DNA of 35,796 nt from the NCBI GenBank assembly GCA_022711595.1, contig JAKLET010000033.1, positions 1 to 35,796 of the forward strand. Direction: 5' to 3'. Source of the stretch: Deltaproteobacteria bacterium. Lineage in GTDB: Bacteria > Desulfobacterota > Syntrophorhabdia > Syntrophorhabdales > Syntrophorhabdaceae. The translations under genes were made by a program, and so were the position numbers. The notes under the pieces are model-generated. The model worked only from the letters and a program-made list of their open reading frames with translations, had not been told where the DNA came from and searched no databases. Below are positions 6,613-14,556 of the stretch, piece after piece; positions within the stretch are counted from its first letter, which is position 1, and every line of letters begins with the position of its first letter.

Positions 6613-7920
6613 TTAGCCGGGCATCAGCCAGCCGGGCAGCCAGGTGGAAAGAGCGGGGAAAAGAAAGACAAGGATGCCGCCGAGGATGATACTGATGAGG
6701 AAGGGGTAGACGCCTTTGTAAATGACGCCGAAGGGTGTCTTGGTGATCTGCTTGACGACGAAGACGCATATGGCCATCGGCGGGAGAACGACACCGAGCA
6801 TAACGGTGATGCCGATGAGGATGCCGAACCACATAGGGTTGTAACCAAGCTTGAGGATGGCGGGATAGAAAATCGGTGTTGCAAGGATCATGAACGCGAG
6901 GTCATCGATGAAAGAACCGCCGATGAGGTAGATGAGGGCGATGAAGACGACGATGACCCAGGAAGGCATGTTGAGGCTGACGATCCAGTCCGCTGCGACC
7001 ATGGGGATGGTCGTAACGGCGATGAAGTGGCCGAGGACGGTGGAACCGGCGATGAGCATCAAGACCATGGTGGCCGTTCTGACCGCTTCCGCGACGGACT
7101 TGATGTAGCCCTTGATATTGAGATCGCGCATGGCAAAGGTCATGACGAGGACCAGGAAGGTGCCCACGCTGCCTGCCTCTGTGGGGGTGAAGACGCCGCC
7201 GAGGATGCCGCCGATGACGAGACAGAAGATGACAAGCACCATGAGGACTTCCGGGATGGTCTTAAACCGCTGGCCCCAGGTTGCTTTGGGGCTCTTCGGG
7301 CCGATCGCGGGATTCATCTTGCACCACCCGTAGATGACCACAACAAAGAGGGCGGCGATGATGAGCCCGGGAATGATGCCGGCGAGGAAGAGGCGGCCGA
7401 TCGACTGGTCGGTGATAATACCATAGAGGATCAGGGTAACACTTGGCGGAAGGAGTATGCCCAGGGTGCCGACGGTGGCGACGATGCCTGTGGACAACCT
7501 CTTGTCATACCCGTACCTGTCCATCTCGGGAACGGCCACGCTGGCAAAGGTCGCCGAGGTGGCGGGCGAAGAACCGCAGATCGCCTTGAATACCGTTGCG
7601 CCGCCGACGGTCGCCATGGCAAGGCCGCCGGGGATGTGGCCGAGGAACTTGTGCGCCGCGTCAAAAAGGCGCTTGGCAATGCCCGAGTTGAATGCCACCT
7701 GTCCCATGAGGACGAAGAGGGGGATGACGGTAAAGCTGTACGAGTTGAGAACATCGTACATGTCCTTCGCCAGCAGATTGAATGCCGCATCAAAAGAGAT
7801 GAGGTACCCGAAACCGAGAAAACCCATGAGGACCATGGCGAAACCCAGTTCGATACCGGTGAGGAAAAGAAAAAGTACGATTAGCAGTCCGGCGATTCCA
7901 ACAGTAATAGGATCACTCAT
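6613..7920 (-). CDS. dctM: TRAP transporter large permease subunit, DctM family
   Basis: The 435-residue integral membrane channel of a TRAP transporter, with about a dozen hydrophobic segments. Typical family stretches include the region around residues 80-100 (GGLAMATVGGATVFKAICGS, then SPATSATFASVAVPEM) and LGILLPPSVTLILYG. The ATG at 7920 is chosen over an in-frame start 30 bases earlier because GGAGG lies just upstream and the N-terminus then matches the family. It overlaps dctQ by 8 bp, so translation is coupled. The cognate binding protein is probably the DctP gene at 364-1386, now separated by the hydroxylase operon. Confidence 0.93.
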   Translation of the reverse strand: MSDPITVGIAGLLIVLFLFLTGIELGFAMVLMGFLGFGYLISFDAAFNLLAKDMYDVLNSYSFTVIPLFVLMGQVAFNSGIAKRLFDAAHKFLGHIPGGLAMATVGGATVFKAICGSSPATSATFASVAVPEMDRYGYDKRLSTGIVATVGTLGILLPPSVTLILYGIITDQSIGRLFLAGIIPGLIIAALFVVVIYGWCKMNPAIGPKSPKATWGQRFKTIPEVLMVLVIFCLVIGGILGGVFTPTEAGSVGTFLVLVMTFAMRDLNIKGYIKSVAEAVRTATMVLMLIAGSTVLGHFIAVTTIPMVAADWIVSLNMPSWVIVVFIALIYLIGGSFIDDLAFMILATPIFYPAILKLGYNPMWFGILIGITVMLGVVLPPMAICVFVVKQITKTPFGVIYKGVYPFLISIILGGILVFLFPALSTWLPGWLMPG

Positions 7921-8398
7921 ATTGACCTCCGAAGATCTTGAAGATGTCACATATCAGGACGAGGCACTGGATAAAGCAGCAGACCGCCATCCCGTATGCG
8001 ACGGGATAGAAGGGGATCTGCCGTGTCAGCGATACCTCGCCCGATACATAGAGGTCGTACCCGTACTTGATCAAATTGTGACCGATGAGGTAAAAAAGAC
8101 CGATACTTACAAGGCGAGTAATGATGTTGATGATGCCTTGCCCCACTTTGGGGAATTTTACAACGAAAAAATCGACGAATATGTGGCCCCTCATCCATGA
8201 GGTGATGGGAAGGGCGAAACCGATGGCTACCGCCCCGCCTAAACCGACTATCTCAAAGGTTCCGATAATGGGCCTGTCGAAGAAATAGCGCAGGAAAACG
8301 TCACATACCGTGAGCAACATGATAAAGGTGAGTGATGCTCCAGCAACGACGCTCATCAATCTGCTGAGCTTTTCAGCAATCCAAAGTATGGCTCCCAT
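7913..8398 (-). CDS. dctQ: TRAP transporter small permease subunit, DctQ family
   Basis: A 161-residue membrane protein with four hydrophobic segments, of normal DctQ size. The motif FLRYFFDRPIIGTFEIVGL and the following GFALPITSWMRGHIFVD fit the conserved DctQ core. It forms the transmembrane complex with DctM. The ATG has a strong GGAGGAG site. It is the first gene of the minus-strand pair, with its own promoter upstream. Confidence 0.92.
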   Translation of the reverse strand: MGAILWIAEKLSRLMSVVAGASLTFIMLLTVCDVFLRYFFDRPIIGTFEIVGLGGAVAIGFALPITSWMRGHIFVDFFVVKFPKVGQGIINIITRLVSIGLFYLIGHNLIKYGYDLYVSGEVSLTRQIPFYPVAYGMAVCCFIQCLVLICDIFKIFGGQYE

Positions 8399-8452
8399 TG
8401 CTCCTCCTAACTAAAACTATGTGTTTATTTGTACCCCGTGAGTTATTACGGC

Positions 8453-8482
8453 ATAATAAGTCATTCAAGAGAGGCTTGTCAA
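8453..8482 (-). promoter_or_regulatory. Sigma-70-type promoter of dctQM
   Basis: On the minus strand: TTGACA (8482-8477), an 18-bp spacer, TATTAT (8458-8453). It lies about 55 bp upstream of the dctQ start codon. Confidence 0.7.
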
Positions 8483-8539
8483 GCGAAAAAAATAACATCA
8501 CAACGTATTAATATTGTTGTTGTTTAGCCGACATTGTAC

Positions 8540-8707
8540 CCCAGGTTCACCCCTTGTTGAGGCCGGAAAGTGCCGCGCGGGCACAAGCGCAACAGAGGTT
8601 TTCCGCCAATGCAGGCGCGGGGAGAACAATAAAAAGGCCCCTTCGGCCCCGGGTTTATGAAAAAACCCTGACTTGCTTTGAAATTAATGGCGAAAGATGT
8701 TAATACC
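8540..8707 (+). promoter_or_regulatory. Structured leader upstream of mobA
   Basis: About 170 bp before mobA are GC-rich and carry several small dyads: GTGCC/GGCAC (8570-8574 and 8580-8584), GGCC/GGCC around 8646-8657, and GGGTTT/AAACCC near 8650-8668. No U-run follows, so none is a plain terminator. A Mo-cofactor riboswitch is conceivable given the gene it precedes, but I cannot match the consensus by eye. Confidence 0.3.
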
Positions 8708-9298
8708 ATGTGTATGGACATGGCGTGTGTCATACTGGCCGGCGGCAGGAGCACGAGAATGGGAAGGGACAAGGCGACGGCCGCCTTCTGCGGGGGGACG
8801 CTCATCAAGCGGGTCTACGATACGGTGAAGGACGTCTTTTCAGAGATCCTTGTCATCTCCAGCCTCCATGACACAATAGACGGTGTTGACGCACCCATAG
8901 TGAAGGATGTCGTGCCGCTGCAGAGCCCCATGGTGGGGATCGCGACCGGCCTGATGCATTCACAGCGCCCCGGTGTTTTTGCCGTTGCCTGCGACATGCC
9001 CTTTCTGTCCGTGGACGCGATCCGGTATGTGCTCGCGCAGGCGGGCAACGAGGACATCACCATCCCGAAGATCGGGGGATACTATGAACCCCTTCACGCC
9101 ATATACCGGAGAACCTGCCTCGCACCTTTTCTGAGGCTGATAGACTTGAACCTGCTGAAAGTTGCCGGCGTATTTCCTTATGTGACCGCGAAGGCCGTTG
9201 ATGACCATCCGTGTTTTCATGCCGGCGACTTTCTGGTCTTTTCGAATATCAACACCCTTGAGGCCCTGGAAATGATCGAAACCGGAGGGCCCCGCTGA
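8708..9298 (+). CDS. mobA: Molybdenum cofactor guanylyltransferase MobA
   Basis: Transfers GMP from GTP to Mo-molybdopterin to give the guanine dinucleotide cofactor used by DMSO-reductase-family enzymes. The N-terminal nucleotide-binding loop LAGGRSTRMGRDK is clear, followed by the ACDMPFLS metal-binding segment and PLHAIYRR, all typical of MobA rather than the cytidylyltransferase MocA. The start is uncertain: ATG codons at 8687, 8708, 8714 and 8720 and a TTG at 8678 share the frame and none has a good ribosome site; 8708 is a compromise. The stop abuts the rimI ATG (TGAATG). Confidence 0.85.
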   Translation: MCMDMACVILAGGRSTRMGRDKATAAFCGGTLIKRVYDTVKDVFSEILVISSLHDTIDGVDAPIVKDVVPLQSPMVGIATGLMHSQRPGVFAVACDMPFLSVDAIRYVLAQAGNEDITIPKIGGYYEPLHAIYRRTCLAPFLRLIDLNLLKVAGVFPYVTAKAVDDHPCFHAGDFLVFSNINTLEALEMIETGGPR

Positions 9299-9754
9299 AT
9301 GACCGGCGCGGCACCGGCAAGGATGCGGAAGATGGGAATCGAAGACCTCCCGGAGGTCCTCGCGATCGAAAAGATTTGTTTTTTATCACCGTGGACGCGG
9401 GGAATGTTCGAATCCACTATGGCGTCACCCATAGCGAATTGCCTCGTCATCGAACGTTCCGGGCATATCTTGGGGTACGCCGTATTCTATTTCGCCGGTT
9501 TTGAGGCGCACATCATGAACATTGCCGTTCATCCCGGCGTCAGGCGTCGCGGCCTTGCCCGCGAGATGCTCTCCCGCGTGCTGGCCCTTGCCCGCCGGAA
9601 GGCGGTCGAGGAATGCTTTCTGGAGGTGCGCGAAAGCAACATACCCGCCAGGGGCCTTTATGAAAAGCTCGGCTTCGAGGCGGTGGGAAGGCGAAAGGGA
9701 TACTACCAGGAGAGCGGCGAGGACGCCCTGGTGATGAAACTCCGGCTGTGTTAG
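9299..9754 (+). CDS. rimI: Ribosomal protein S18-alanine N-acetyltransferase RimI
   Basis: A 151-residue GNAT acetyltransferase. The acetyl-CoA pyrophosphate loop is seen in VHPGVRRRGLAREML, and the C-terminal EVRESNIPARGLYEKLGF, then GRRKGYY with the Tyr pair, is the RimI signature. It acetylates the N-terminal alanine of ribosomal protein S18. The ATG at 9299 directly follows the mobA stop, implying coupling; an ATG at 9323 would give a more family-like N-terminus and is a reasonable alternative. Confidence 0.9.
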   Translation: MTGAAPARMRKMGIEDLPEVLAIEKICFLSPWTRGMFESTMASPIANCLVIERSGHILGYAVFYFAGFEAHIMNIAVHPGVRRRGLAREMLSRVLALARRKAVEECFLEVRESNIPARGLYEKLGFEAVGRRKGYYQESGEDALVMKLRLC

Positions 9755-9776
9755 GTTTTCAGTTGCGCCACGCAGG

Positions 9777-9852
9777 GGTTACGGGTTAAAATCCGTTACC
9801 GAAGATACCTCTATATATAAATAATTGTTATCCCCCTGTTCGGGGATCTTTT
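9777..9852 (+). promoter_or_regulatory. Two-hairpin leader before pyrK, possible attenuator
   Basis: The first dyad is GGTTACGG/CCGTTACC (9777-9800, one mismatch). After an AT-rich stretch comes ATCCCC/GGGGAT (9830-9835 and 9842-9847) followed at once by CTTTT. The second hairpin resembles a weak terminator and ends 10 bp before the pyrK start, so it could also hide a ribosome site. Pyrimidine-responsive control is inference. Confidence 0.4.
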
Positions 9853-9862
9853 GGGACGTACC

Positions 9863-10621
9863 ATGGATGACATACCTGGAAGGATCATAGAGAACATCAA
9901 TGTTGCACCGGGATACTTCCGGCTTGTTATCAGGCTTGAGAGACCCCTTGGAAAGGCTTCCCCGGGACAGTTCGTCATGCTGAAAATACCGGGAGAAGAG
10001 GTGTTCCTCCGCAGGCCATTCAGCATATTCGGTTCACGCGGCAAAACGCTTGTTGTCATGTACCGGGTCGCGGGCAAGGGGACCGGCTGTCTGAGCCAGG
10101 CCTTGAAGAAATCGCCCGTCATGGTGCTGGGGCCCCTCGGGCGCGGGTTTACCATAAAAAAGAGGGACGCCTACCTTGTCGTAGCCGGCGGGATCGGTTT
10201 TGCCGGCACCAGGATGCTCCTGGAAAAGCTTGGAGAGAAGGCGACCCTGTTTTTCGGCGTCGGGGCGAAGGAAGAGCTTTCCGTGGCAGAGGACTTAAGC
10301 GGCATCTGCGTCCATGTATCCACGCTCGACGGCTCCCGTGGGTTCAGGGGTGACGTGGTCTCCCTCCTCGGACAGCACCTTGATGCCTGCCGCCAGAAGG
10401 ATATGGAGGTCTTTGCCTGCGGTCCTGCCGGTATGGTGAAAAGCTTAAGGGCGCTCCTCGAATCAGGGCATATACCATGCCAGGTTTCCGTAGAAGAGAG
10501 GATGGCCTGCGGGATGGGGCTGTGCTTCGGGTGCGTCGTCGCGACAAATGATGAAATAAACCCCTTCAAAAGGGTATGCAAGGAAGGACCGGTTTTCAGT
10601 ATATGGGACCTCTCGCTGTAG
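9863..10621 (+). CDS. pyrK: Dihydroorotate dehydrogenase electron-transfer subunit PyrK
   Basis: The FAD/2Fe-2S subunit that links the type 1B dihydroorotate dehydrogenase to NAD+. The FAD-binding RRPFS (50-54), KGTGCLS (72-78) and the NAD-domain VAGGIGFAGTRML are present. The 2Fe-2S ligands are Cys216, 221, 224 and 239 (CGMGLCFGC then VC). Starting at ATG 9863 gives 252 residues, typical for the family. The 3' end overlaps pyrD by 19 bp, so the two subunits should be made together. Confidence 0.94.
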   Translation: MDDIPGRIIENINVAPGYFRLVIRLERPLGKASPGQFVMLKIPGEEVFLRRPFSIFGSRGKTLVVMYRVAGKGTGCLSQALKKSPVMVLGPLGRGFTIKKRDAYLVVAGGIGFAGTRMLLEKLGEKATLFFGVGAKEELSVAEDLSGICVHVSTLDGSRGFRGDVVSLLGQHLDACRQKDMEVFACGPAGMVKSLRALLESGHIPCQVSVEERMACGMGLCFGCVVATNDEINPFKRVCKEGPVFSIWDLSL

Positions 10622-11505
10622 AACTGTTTGGAAAGAAGTTCAAAAATCCCGTCATGAACGCCTCGGGCACCCTCGGCTACGCCGTTGAGATAGAGCCGCT
10701 CTGGGGTGTGGAGACAATGGGGGCGTGTGTGACCAAGGGCCTGTCCGCTTTGGCCCACCACGGCAACCCGGTCCCCCGCGTCTGGGAGGAGCGCCATGGC
10801 ATGATAAACTCCATCGGCCTCCAGAATGTAGGTGTTGAGAGGTTTTTTTCCGACCACTTCCCCTTCTTCGTGGAAAAGAATACCCCCATAATCGTAAACT
10901 TCTTTGGTTTCAGCGAGGATGAGTACCTTTCCTGCGCGGAAAAGATAAGGCCCCACGAACTGATAGCCGCCCTTGAAATGAACCTTTCCTGCCCGAACAT
11001 AAAAAAAGGCGGGATCAGCTTCGGGAAAGAGGCGTCCACCGTTTATTCCATGGTTCGGTCGGTCAAGGGCATAACGGACATACCCCTTATCGCCAAGCTC
11101 ACCCCGGAGGTGAAGAACCTTACCGAGATAGCCATCGCAGCATATGAGGCGGGCGCCGACGGCCTTACGCTCATAAATACCCTGCCCGCCGCAGCGGTGG
11201 ATGTGAAGAAGAGAAATGTCCCCCTGAAGGGCGGGCTTTCCGGCCCCATCCTGAGGCCTGTAGCCTTGCGCGCCGTGCACGAATGCTCGAAGGCCGTGCC
11301 CATCCCCATCATCGGTGTCGGGGGCATCATGGACGCCCAGGATGCACTGGCCTTTTTCATGGCCGGAGCGTCGGCGGTCCAGGTGGGAACGGCCACCTTT
11401 GTGGACCCCTTCGCCATACCGAAGATCATTGCCGGCATGGAGGCCTGGCTCGTCTCCGCGGGCCTTGACAGCATCCGGGCCATCACGGGTGTAACCCATG
11501 AGTGA
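10603..11505 (+). CDS. pyrD: Dihydroorotate dehydrogenase catalytic subunit, class 1B
   Basis: Oxidises dihydroorotate to orotate in UMP synthesis using FMN. NASGTLGY near the N-terminus, MINSIGLQNVGVERF, NLSCPN (127-132) with catalytic base Cys130, and the FMN-phosphate loop GVGGIMDAQDAL are all present. The cysteine base and the adjacent pyrK mark the NAD-linked class 1B type. ATG 10603 (300 residues) matches the usual LAVELFG start; an upstream ATG at 10576 would add nine atypical residues. The last 8 bp overlap recJ. Confidence 0.95.
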   Translation: MGPLAVELFGKKFKNPVMNASGTLGYAVEIEPLWGVETMGACVTKGLSALAHHGNPVPRVWEERHGMINSIGLQNVGVERFFSDHFPFFVEKNTPIIVNFFGFSEDEYLSCAEKIRPHELIAALEMNLSCPNIKKGGISFGKEASTVYSMVRSVKGITDIPLIAKLTPEVKNLTEIAIAAYEAGADGLTLINTLPAAAVDVKKRNVPLKGGLSGPILRPVALRAVHECSKAVPIPIIGVGGIMDAQDALAFFMAGASAVQVGTATFVDPFAIPKIIAGMEAWLVSAGLDSIRAITGVTHE

Positions 11506-13183
11506 CCACGCCGCAGCATGGCCGGCCGCCGGGGACCCTTCCGGGGAAGCCCTGCGTGACATAACGCAAGACCTCGGCCTGCCGGCGCTCATAGCCCGCA
11601 TCCTCGTCGCGCGGGGAGTCCGGACGCCGGACGAGGCCAGGGTTTTCCTCAGGCCGAAGCTTGAAGACCTGTCGGATCCTTTTCTGCTGCCTGACATGGA
11701 AAAGGGCATCACCCGGCTCATTGATGCCGTGAAAAAGAAACAAACGATCTGCCTCTGGGGAGACTACGACGCGGACGGCGTTTCATGCCTTGCCCTGATG
11801 GTCAATTTCCTGCGGTATTTCGGGATATCCCCGATAGTCCACATACCGACACGAGAGGAGGGCTACGGGCTCCATGCGGAGGCAATAGGGGAATTCGGCG
11901 CCAGAGGAGCGAGACTGCTTGTGTCCCTCGACTGCGGAACCTCCAACGCTGACGAGATCGCGTATGCAAAAAGCCTCGGAATGGACACCATCGTTATCGA
12001 TCACCACGAGGTCGGCTCCGGGATACCTCCTGCCGAGGCCGTGATAAATCCCAAGAGAAAAGATTCCCTGTTCCCCACAAGGGACCTTGCCGCGTGCGGC
12101 GTCACTTTCTTTTTCCTTCTCGGGCTTAGAAGGGTCATGCATGCACAGGGGCTTATCCCCGGCCACATCAATCTCAAACGGGAGCTCGATATCGTCACGG
12201 TAGGCACCGTGGGCGACATGGTCTCTCTGACGGGTGACAACAGGATCCTCGTAAGGCACGGCATGGAAGTGATGAACAAGGCCCCGCGGCCGTGGCTGAA
12301 GTCAATGTACGACAGCAAAGCGGTACCGAAGGGGCTCGTCAACGAATTTGCCCTTGGTTTTATGATCGTTCCCAGGATCAACGCGACAGGCAGGGTCTCA
12401 AGGGCCCAAAAGTCCCTCGATTTCCTTGTTTCTCTGGATGCGGCCGGCGCTGCCTCTTTACTTAAGGAGCTCCAGAGCGCGAACAAGAAAAGGCAGGAGA
12501 TCGAGGAGAAGACGCTGCGCGAGATCACGAAGGCCATAAAGGCGGGCGAATACTCGGGGGAGAAGACCATTGTGGCCTTCAAGGAGAACTGGAACCCGGG
12601 CGTTCTCGGCATTGTTGCCCAGAAACTGACGGAACAGTTCGGAAAACCCTCCATTGTTATAACCAGGGTGAACGGGGCCTGGAAAGGCTCCGGCAGGGGC
12701 GGCGACGGCCTGGACCTTTTCGGGGCCATATGTTCGCTCTCCCACCTGCTTTTGAAATACGGAGGCCACAAATACGCATGTGGGATCTCGCTGGCGCAGG
12801 AGAACCTGAAGCCCTTCGCGGACGAGTTCGAGAGGGTGGTCACGGGGAGCATCACCGCAAGAAAAAAGGAAGTGCACGTCGACACGCAGGCCGCCTTTGA
12901 CGAGCTGACAACAGAGGTAATGGACCGCCTGGAAGAGCTGGGGCCCTTCGGTATCGGCAACCCAAGGCCGAACCTGCTTTTCAACCCTGCAAGCATCGCA
13001 AGCACAAACAACGGACGGGTAAAGATCACCGACGGGAGCAACAGGACATGGTATGGTTTTTACCCGGTGAAAGGCCCCTCCATCAATGCCGGCCCGGCAA
13101 GGGTGATCGCCTCTCCGGTGGTGCGGATGGAGATGGGGGAGAGGTTCATCAATTTGAATATAAAAGAAATGATCATACCGTGA
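11498..13183 (+). CDS. recJ: Single-strand DNA exonuclease RecJ
   Basis: A 5'-3' single-strand exonuclease of the DHH family acting in recombination and mismatch repair. The first metal motif is DYDADG (89-94), with SLDCGTSN next and the DHH triad at 168-170 (VIDHHEVG). The DHHA1 motif GGHKYACG lies in the C-terminal half, followed by an OB-like domain. The 561-residue length is normal. The start is inside the pyrD stop (ATGAGTGA), indicating coupling. A YbaK-type gene follows after a repeat-filled gap. Confidence 0.94.
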   Translation: MSDHAAAWPAAGDPSGEALRDITQDLGLPALIARILVARGVRTPDEARVFLRPKLEDLSDPFLLPDMEKGITRLIDAVKKKQTICLWGDYDADGVSCLALMVNFLRYFGISPIVHIPTREEGYGLHAEAIGEFGARGARLLVSLDCGTSNADEIAYAKSLGMDTIVIDHHEVGSGIPPAEAVINPKRKDSLFPTRDLAACGVTFFFLLGLRRVMHAQGLIPGHINLKRELDIVTVGTVGDMVSLTGDNRILVRHGMEVMNKAPRPWLKSMYDSKAVPKGLVNEFALGFMIVPRINATGRVSRAQKSLDFLVSLDAAGAASLLKELQSANKKRQEIEEKTLREITKAIKAGEYSGEKTIVAFKENWNPGVLGIVAQKLTEQFGKPSIVITRVNGAWKGSGRGGDGLDLFGAICSLSHLLLKYGGHKYACGISLAQENLKPFADEFERVVTGSITARKKEVHVDTQAAFDELTTEVMDRLEELGPFGIGNPRPNLLFNPASIASTNNGRVKITDGSNRTWYGFYPVKGPSINAGPARVIASPVVRMEMGERFINLNIKEMIIP

Positions 13184-13211
13184 AGCGTTCAAAGACCGTA
13201 AAGCGTATAAA

Positions 13212-13298
13212 CGTAAAGTGTAAAGCGTAAGGAGTAAGGAGTAAACGTCCGCGGTTCAAGTTCTTAAACACCTTACACCTCACGCTTTACGCCTCACG
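13212..13298. repeat. Imperfect inverted repeat, GTAAAGCGTAAGG-type
   Basis: Two 36-base arms (13212-13247 and 13263-13298) around a 15-base loop are complementary at 27 of 36 positions. Each arm reiterates a short word of the form GTAAAGCG or GTAAGGAG. It fills nearly the whole recJ-ybaK gap. There is no U-run, so it is not a standard terminator. Confidence 0.8.
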
Positions 13299-13304
13299 AT
13301 TGTT

Positions 13305-13790
13305 ATGGTTAAGGACAAAACACATGTAACGCCCGCCGTCAGGTTTCTTCGGGGCAGGCAGGTGCAGTTCTCAGAGCACCCCTATCAATATGTGGAGCAC
13401 GGGGGCACCTCAGCATTCGCGAAACAATACCACGTCGATGAACACATGGTAGTAAAGACCCTTATCATGGAGGATGAATACAAAAAACCTCTCGTTGTTC
13501 TCATGCACGGCGACAGGGAAGTTTCCACCAAAGAGCTCGCGCGGGTCATGGGGGTGAAAAAGATCGGGCCCTGTATGCCGGAGATTGCGCATAAGCACTC
13601 GGGATACGTGGTCGGCGGCACCTCGCCCTTCGGCACCCGCAAGGCCATGCCCGTTTACATGGAAGAGACGATCCTCGATCTGTCGAAGATCTACATCAAC
13701 GGCGGCAGGCGGGGGTACCTGATCGCGATGGATCCCCGTGATATCGTAAAGACGCTAAGCCCCACCCTGGTCAATGTGGGGATAGAATAA
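13305..13790 (+). CDS. ybaK: YbaK/EbsC-family aminoacyl-tRNA deacylase
   Basis: A 161-residue editing-domain protein related to Cys-tRNA(Pro) deacylase YbaK. Markers are VVKTLIM with the conserved lysine, the KELARVMG helix, and GYVVGGTSPFGTRKAMPVYME, followed by YINGGRRGYLIAM. It would hydrolyse mischarged tRNA in the cytoplasm. No clear ribosome site precedes the ATG, only the inverted repeat. It has inverted repeats on both sides and appears to be a single-gene unit. Confidence 0.9.
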   Translation: MVKDKTHVTPAVRFLRGRQVQFSEHPYQYVEHGGTSAFAKQYHVDEHMVVKTLIMEDEYKKPLVVLMHGDREVSTKELARVMGVKKIGPCMPEIAHKHSGYVVGGTSPFGTRKAMPVYMEETILDLSKIYINGGRRGYLIAMDPRDIVKTLSPTLVNVGIE

Positions 13791-13885
13791 AAGACAGGTG
13801 ATGGGTAATGGGTAATGTGAAAACAAAACCAGGGAGCCTTTCCGCCTTTCCTGTCACCTATGACCTATAACCCACCACCTGTCTT
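13791..13885. repeat. Imperfect inverted repeat, GGGTAATG-type
   Basis: The arms 13791-13817 and 13859-13885 begin with ten perfectly paired bases (AAGACAGGTG with CACCTGTCTT) and continue with repeated GGGTAATG-like units opposed by CATAGGTC-like units; about 20 of 27 positions pair. The loop is about 41 bases. It begins immediately after the ybaK stop and may stabilise that 3' end. Confidence 0.8.
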
Positions 13886-13891
13886 GTTAAA

Positions 13892-13920
13892 TAGACAACA
13901 ATGCCCGAAAGGACTATAAT
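13892..13920 (+). promoter_or_regulatory. Sigma-70-type promoter before a truncated gene
   Basis: TAGACA (13892-13897), a 17-bp spacer and a consensus TATAAT (13915-13920). Transcription would begin near 13927, upstream of the short truncated frame and then of the thioesterase gene, which this promoter may now drive. Confidence 0.75.
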
Positions 13921-13954
13921 GTCGAAAGCACACATCAACCGGTAAAGGACCTCT

Positions 13955-14077
13955 ATGTCCCCTGAACTGTCTGCGTTGCTCATAACGGCTGAATCCATCG
14001 GTTTTTTTCACGCTTTTTTCGGGCCTGACCATCCTCACCTGCGGCCTGATGATCGAGTTCCCGGGACTGTGACGTAA
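13955..14077 (+). pseudogene. Truncated 5' remnant of a membrane-protein gene
   Basis: A 40-codon frame with a good AAAGGA ribosome site and a strong promoter. Its first 27 residues, around SIGFFHAFFGPDHP, resemble the N-terminus of TauE/SafE- or UreH-like membrane transporters, which carry a GFFHxxxGPDH segment in the first helix; this is from memory of the family. After that the frame turns hydrophilic and stops. A shifted frame over the same bases reads as a hydrophobic tail ending at TGA, as if an internal deletion joined the two ends of a gene. It could instead be a real small protein. Confidence 0.4.
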
Positions 14078-14092
14078 AGGAAAGGTGGAAGC

Positions 14093-14551
14093 ATGCGCGG
14101 GAACGAAGAATTCCTTTCTGTTGTCAATGAATTGTTCAATGAGAAGATCCCCTTCAACAAGCTGCTGGGCCTCAAGGTCGAGTCGATAAGCCGCGAGCGC
14201 GTGAGCGTGGGGTTCCGGATGCGCGATGAACTGATGGGGCACTACCAGCGCGGCATGGTCCACGGAGGGGCCATATCGGCGGTGCTCGATGTCACCGGCG
14301 GCCTGGCGGCGTTCATGGGCGTCCAGGAAAAAATGGCGGGTGAAACCCTGGAGGCGAAGCTTGAGAGGTTCGGCAGGGTAAGCACCATAGACATCCGTGT
14401 TGATTTCCTGCGCCCGGGGATCGGCAAGAAGTTCATTGCCACCGCCTATGCCCTGAGAACGGGAAAAAAGGTCGCCGTTACGAGGATCGAACTGCACAAC
14501 GAAAAAAAAGAGCTCATCGCCGTCGGTACCGGTTCCTACATAGTGGCATAA
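14093..14551 (+). CDS. PaaI-family hotdog thioesterase
   Basis: A 152-residue acyl-CoA thioesterase of the PaaI/YigI type. The hotdog-helix motif VHGGAISAVLDVTGG (56-70) is clear, preceded by the family's N-terminal pattern (FNKLLGLKVES) and followed by the RVSTIDIRVDFLRPG strands. Such enzymes hydrolyse (often aromatic) acyl-CoA esters in the cytoplasm. AAAGGAAAGG lies upstream of the ATG. It lies 15 bp after the truncated frame. The substrate is unknown. Confidence 0.88.
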   Translation: MRGNEEFLSVVNELFNEKIPFNKLLGLKVESISRERVSVGFRMRDELMGHYQRGMVHGGAISAVLDVTGGLAAFMGVQEKMAGETLEAKLERFGRVSTIDIRVDFLRPGIGKKFIATAYALRTGKKVAVTRIELHNEKKELIAVGTGSYIVA

Positions 14552-14556
14552 AGACA

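Noticed and set aside
7027-7884. 285-codon open frame on the plus strand, rich in Asp, Glu and Gly
   Set aside because: It is antisense to dctM and its composition is what antisense of membrane-protein codons produces; there is no ribosome site.
10171-11721. 516-codon open frame on the minus strand
   Set aside because: It is fully antisense to pyrK, pyrD and recJ, which have complete conserved motifs; high GC makes such open frames common.
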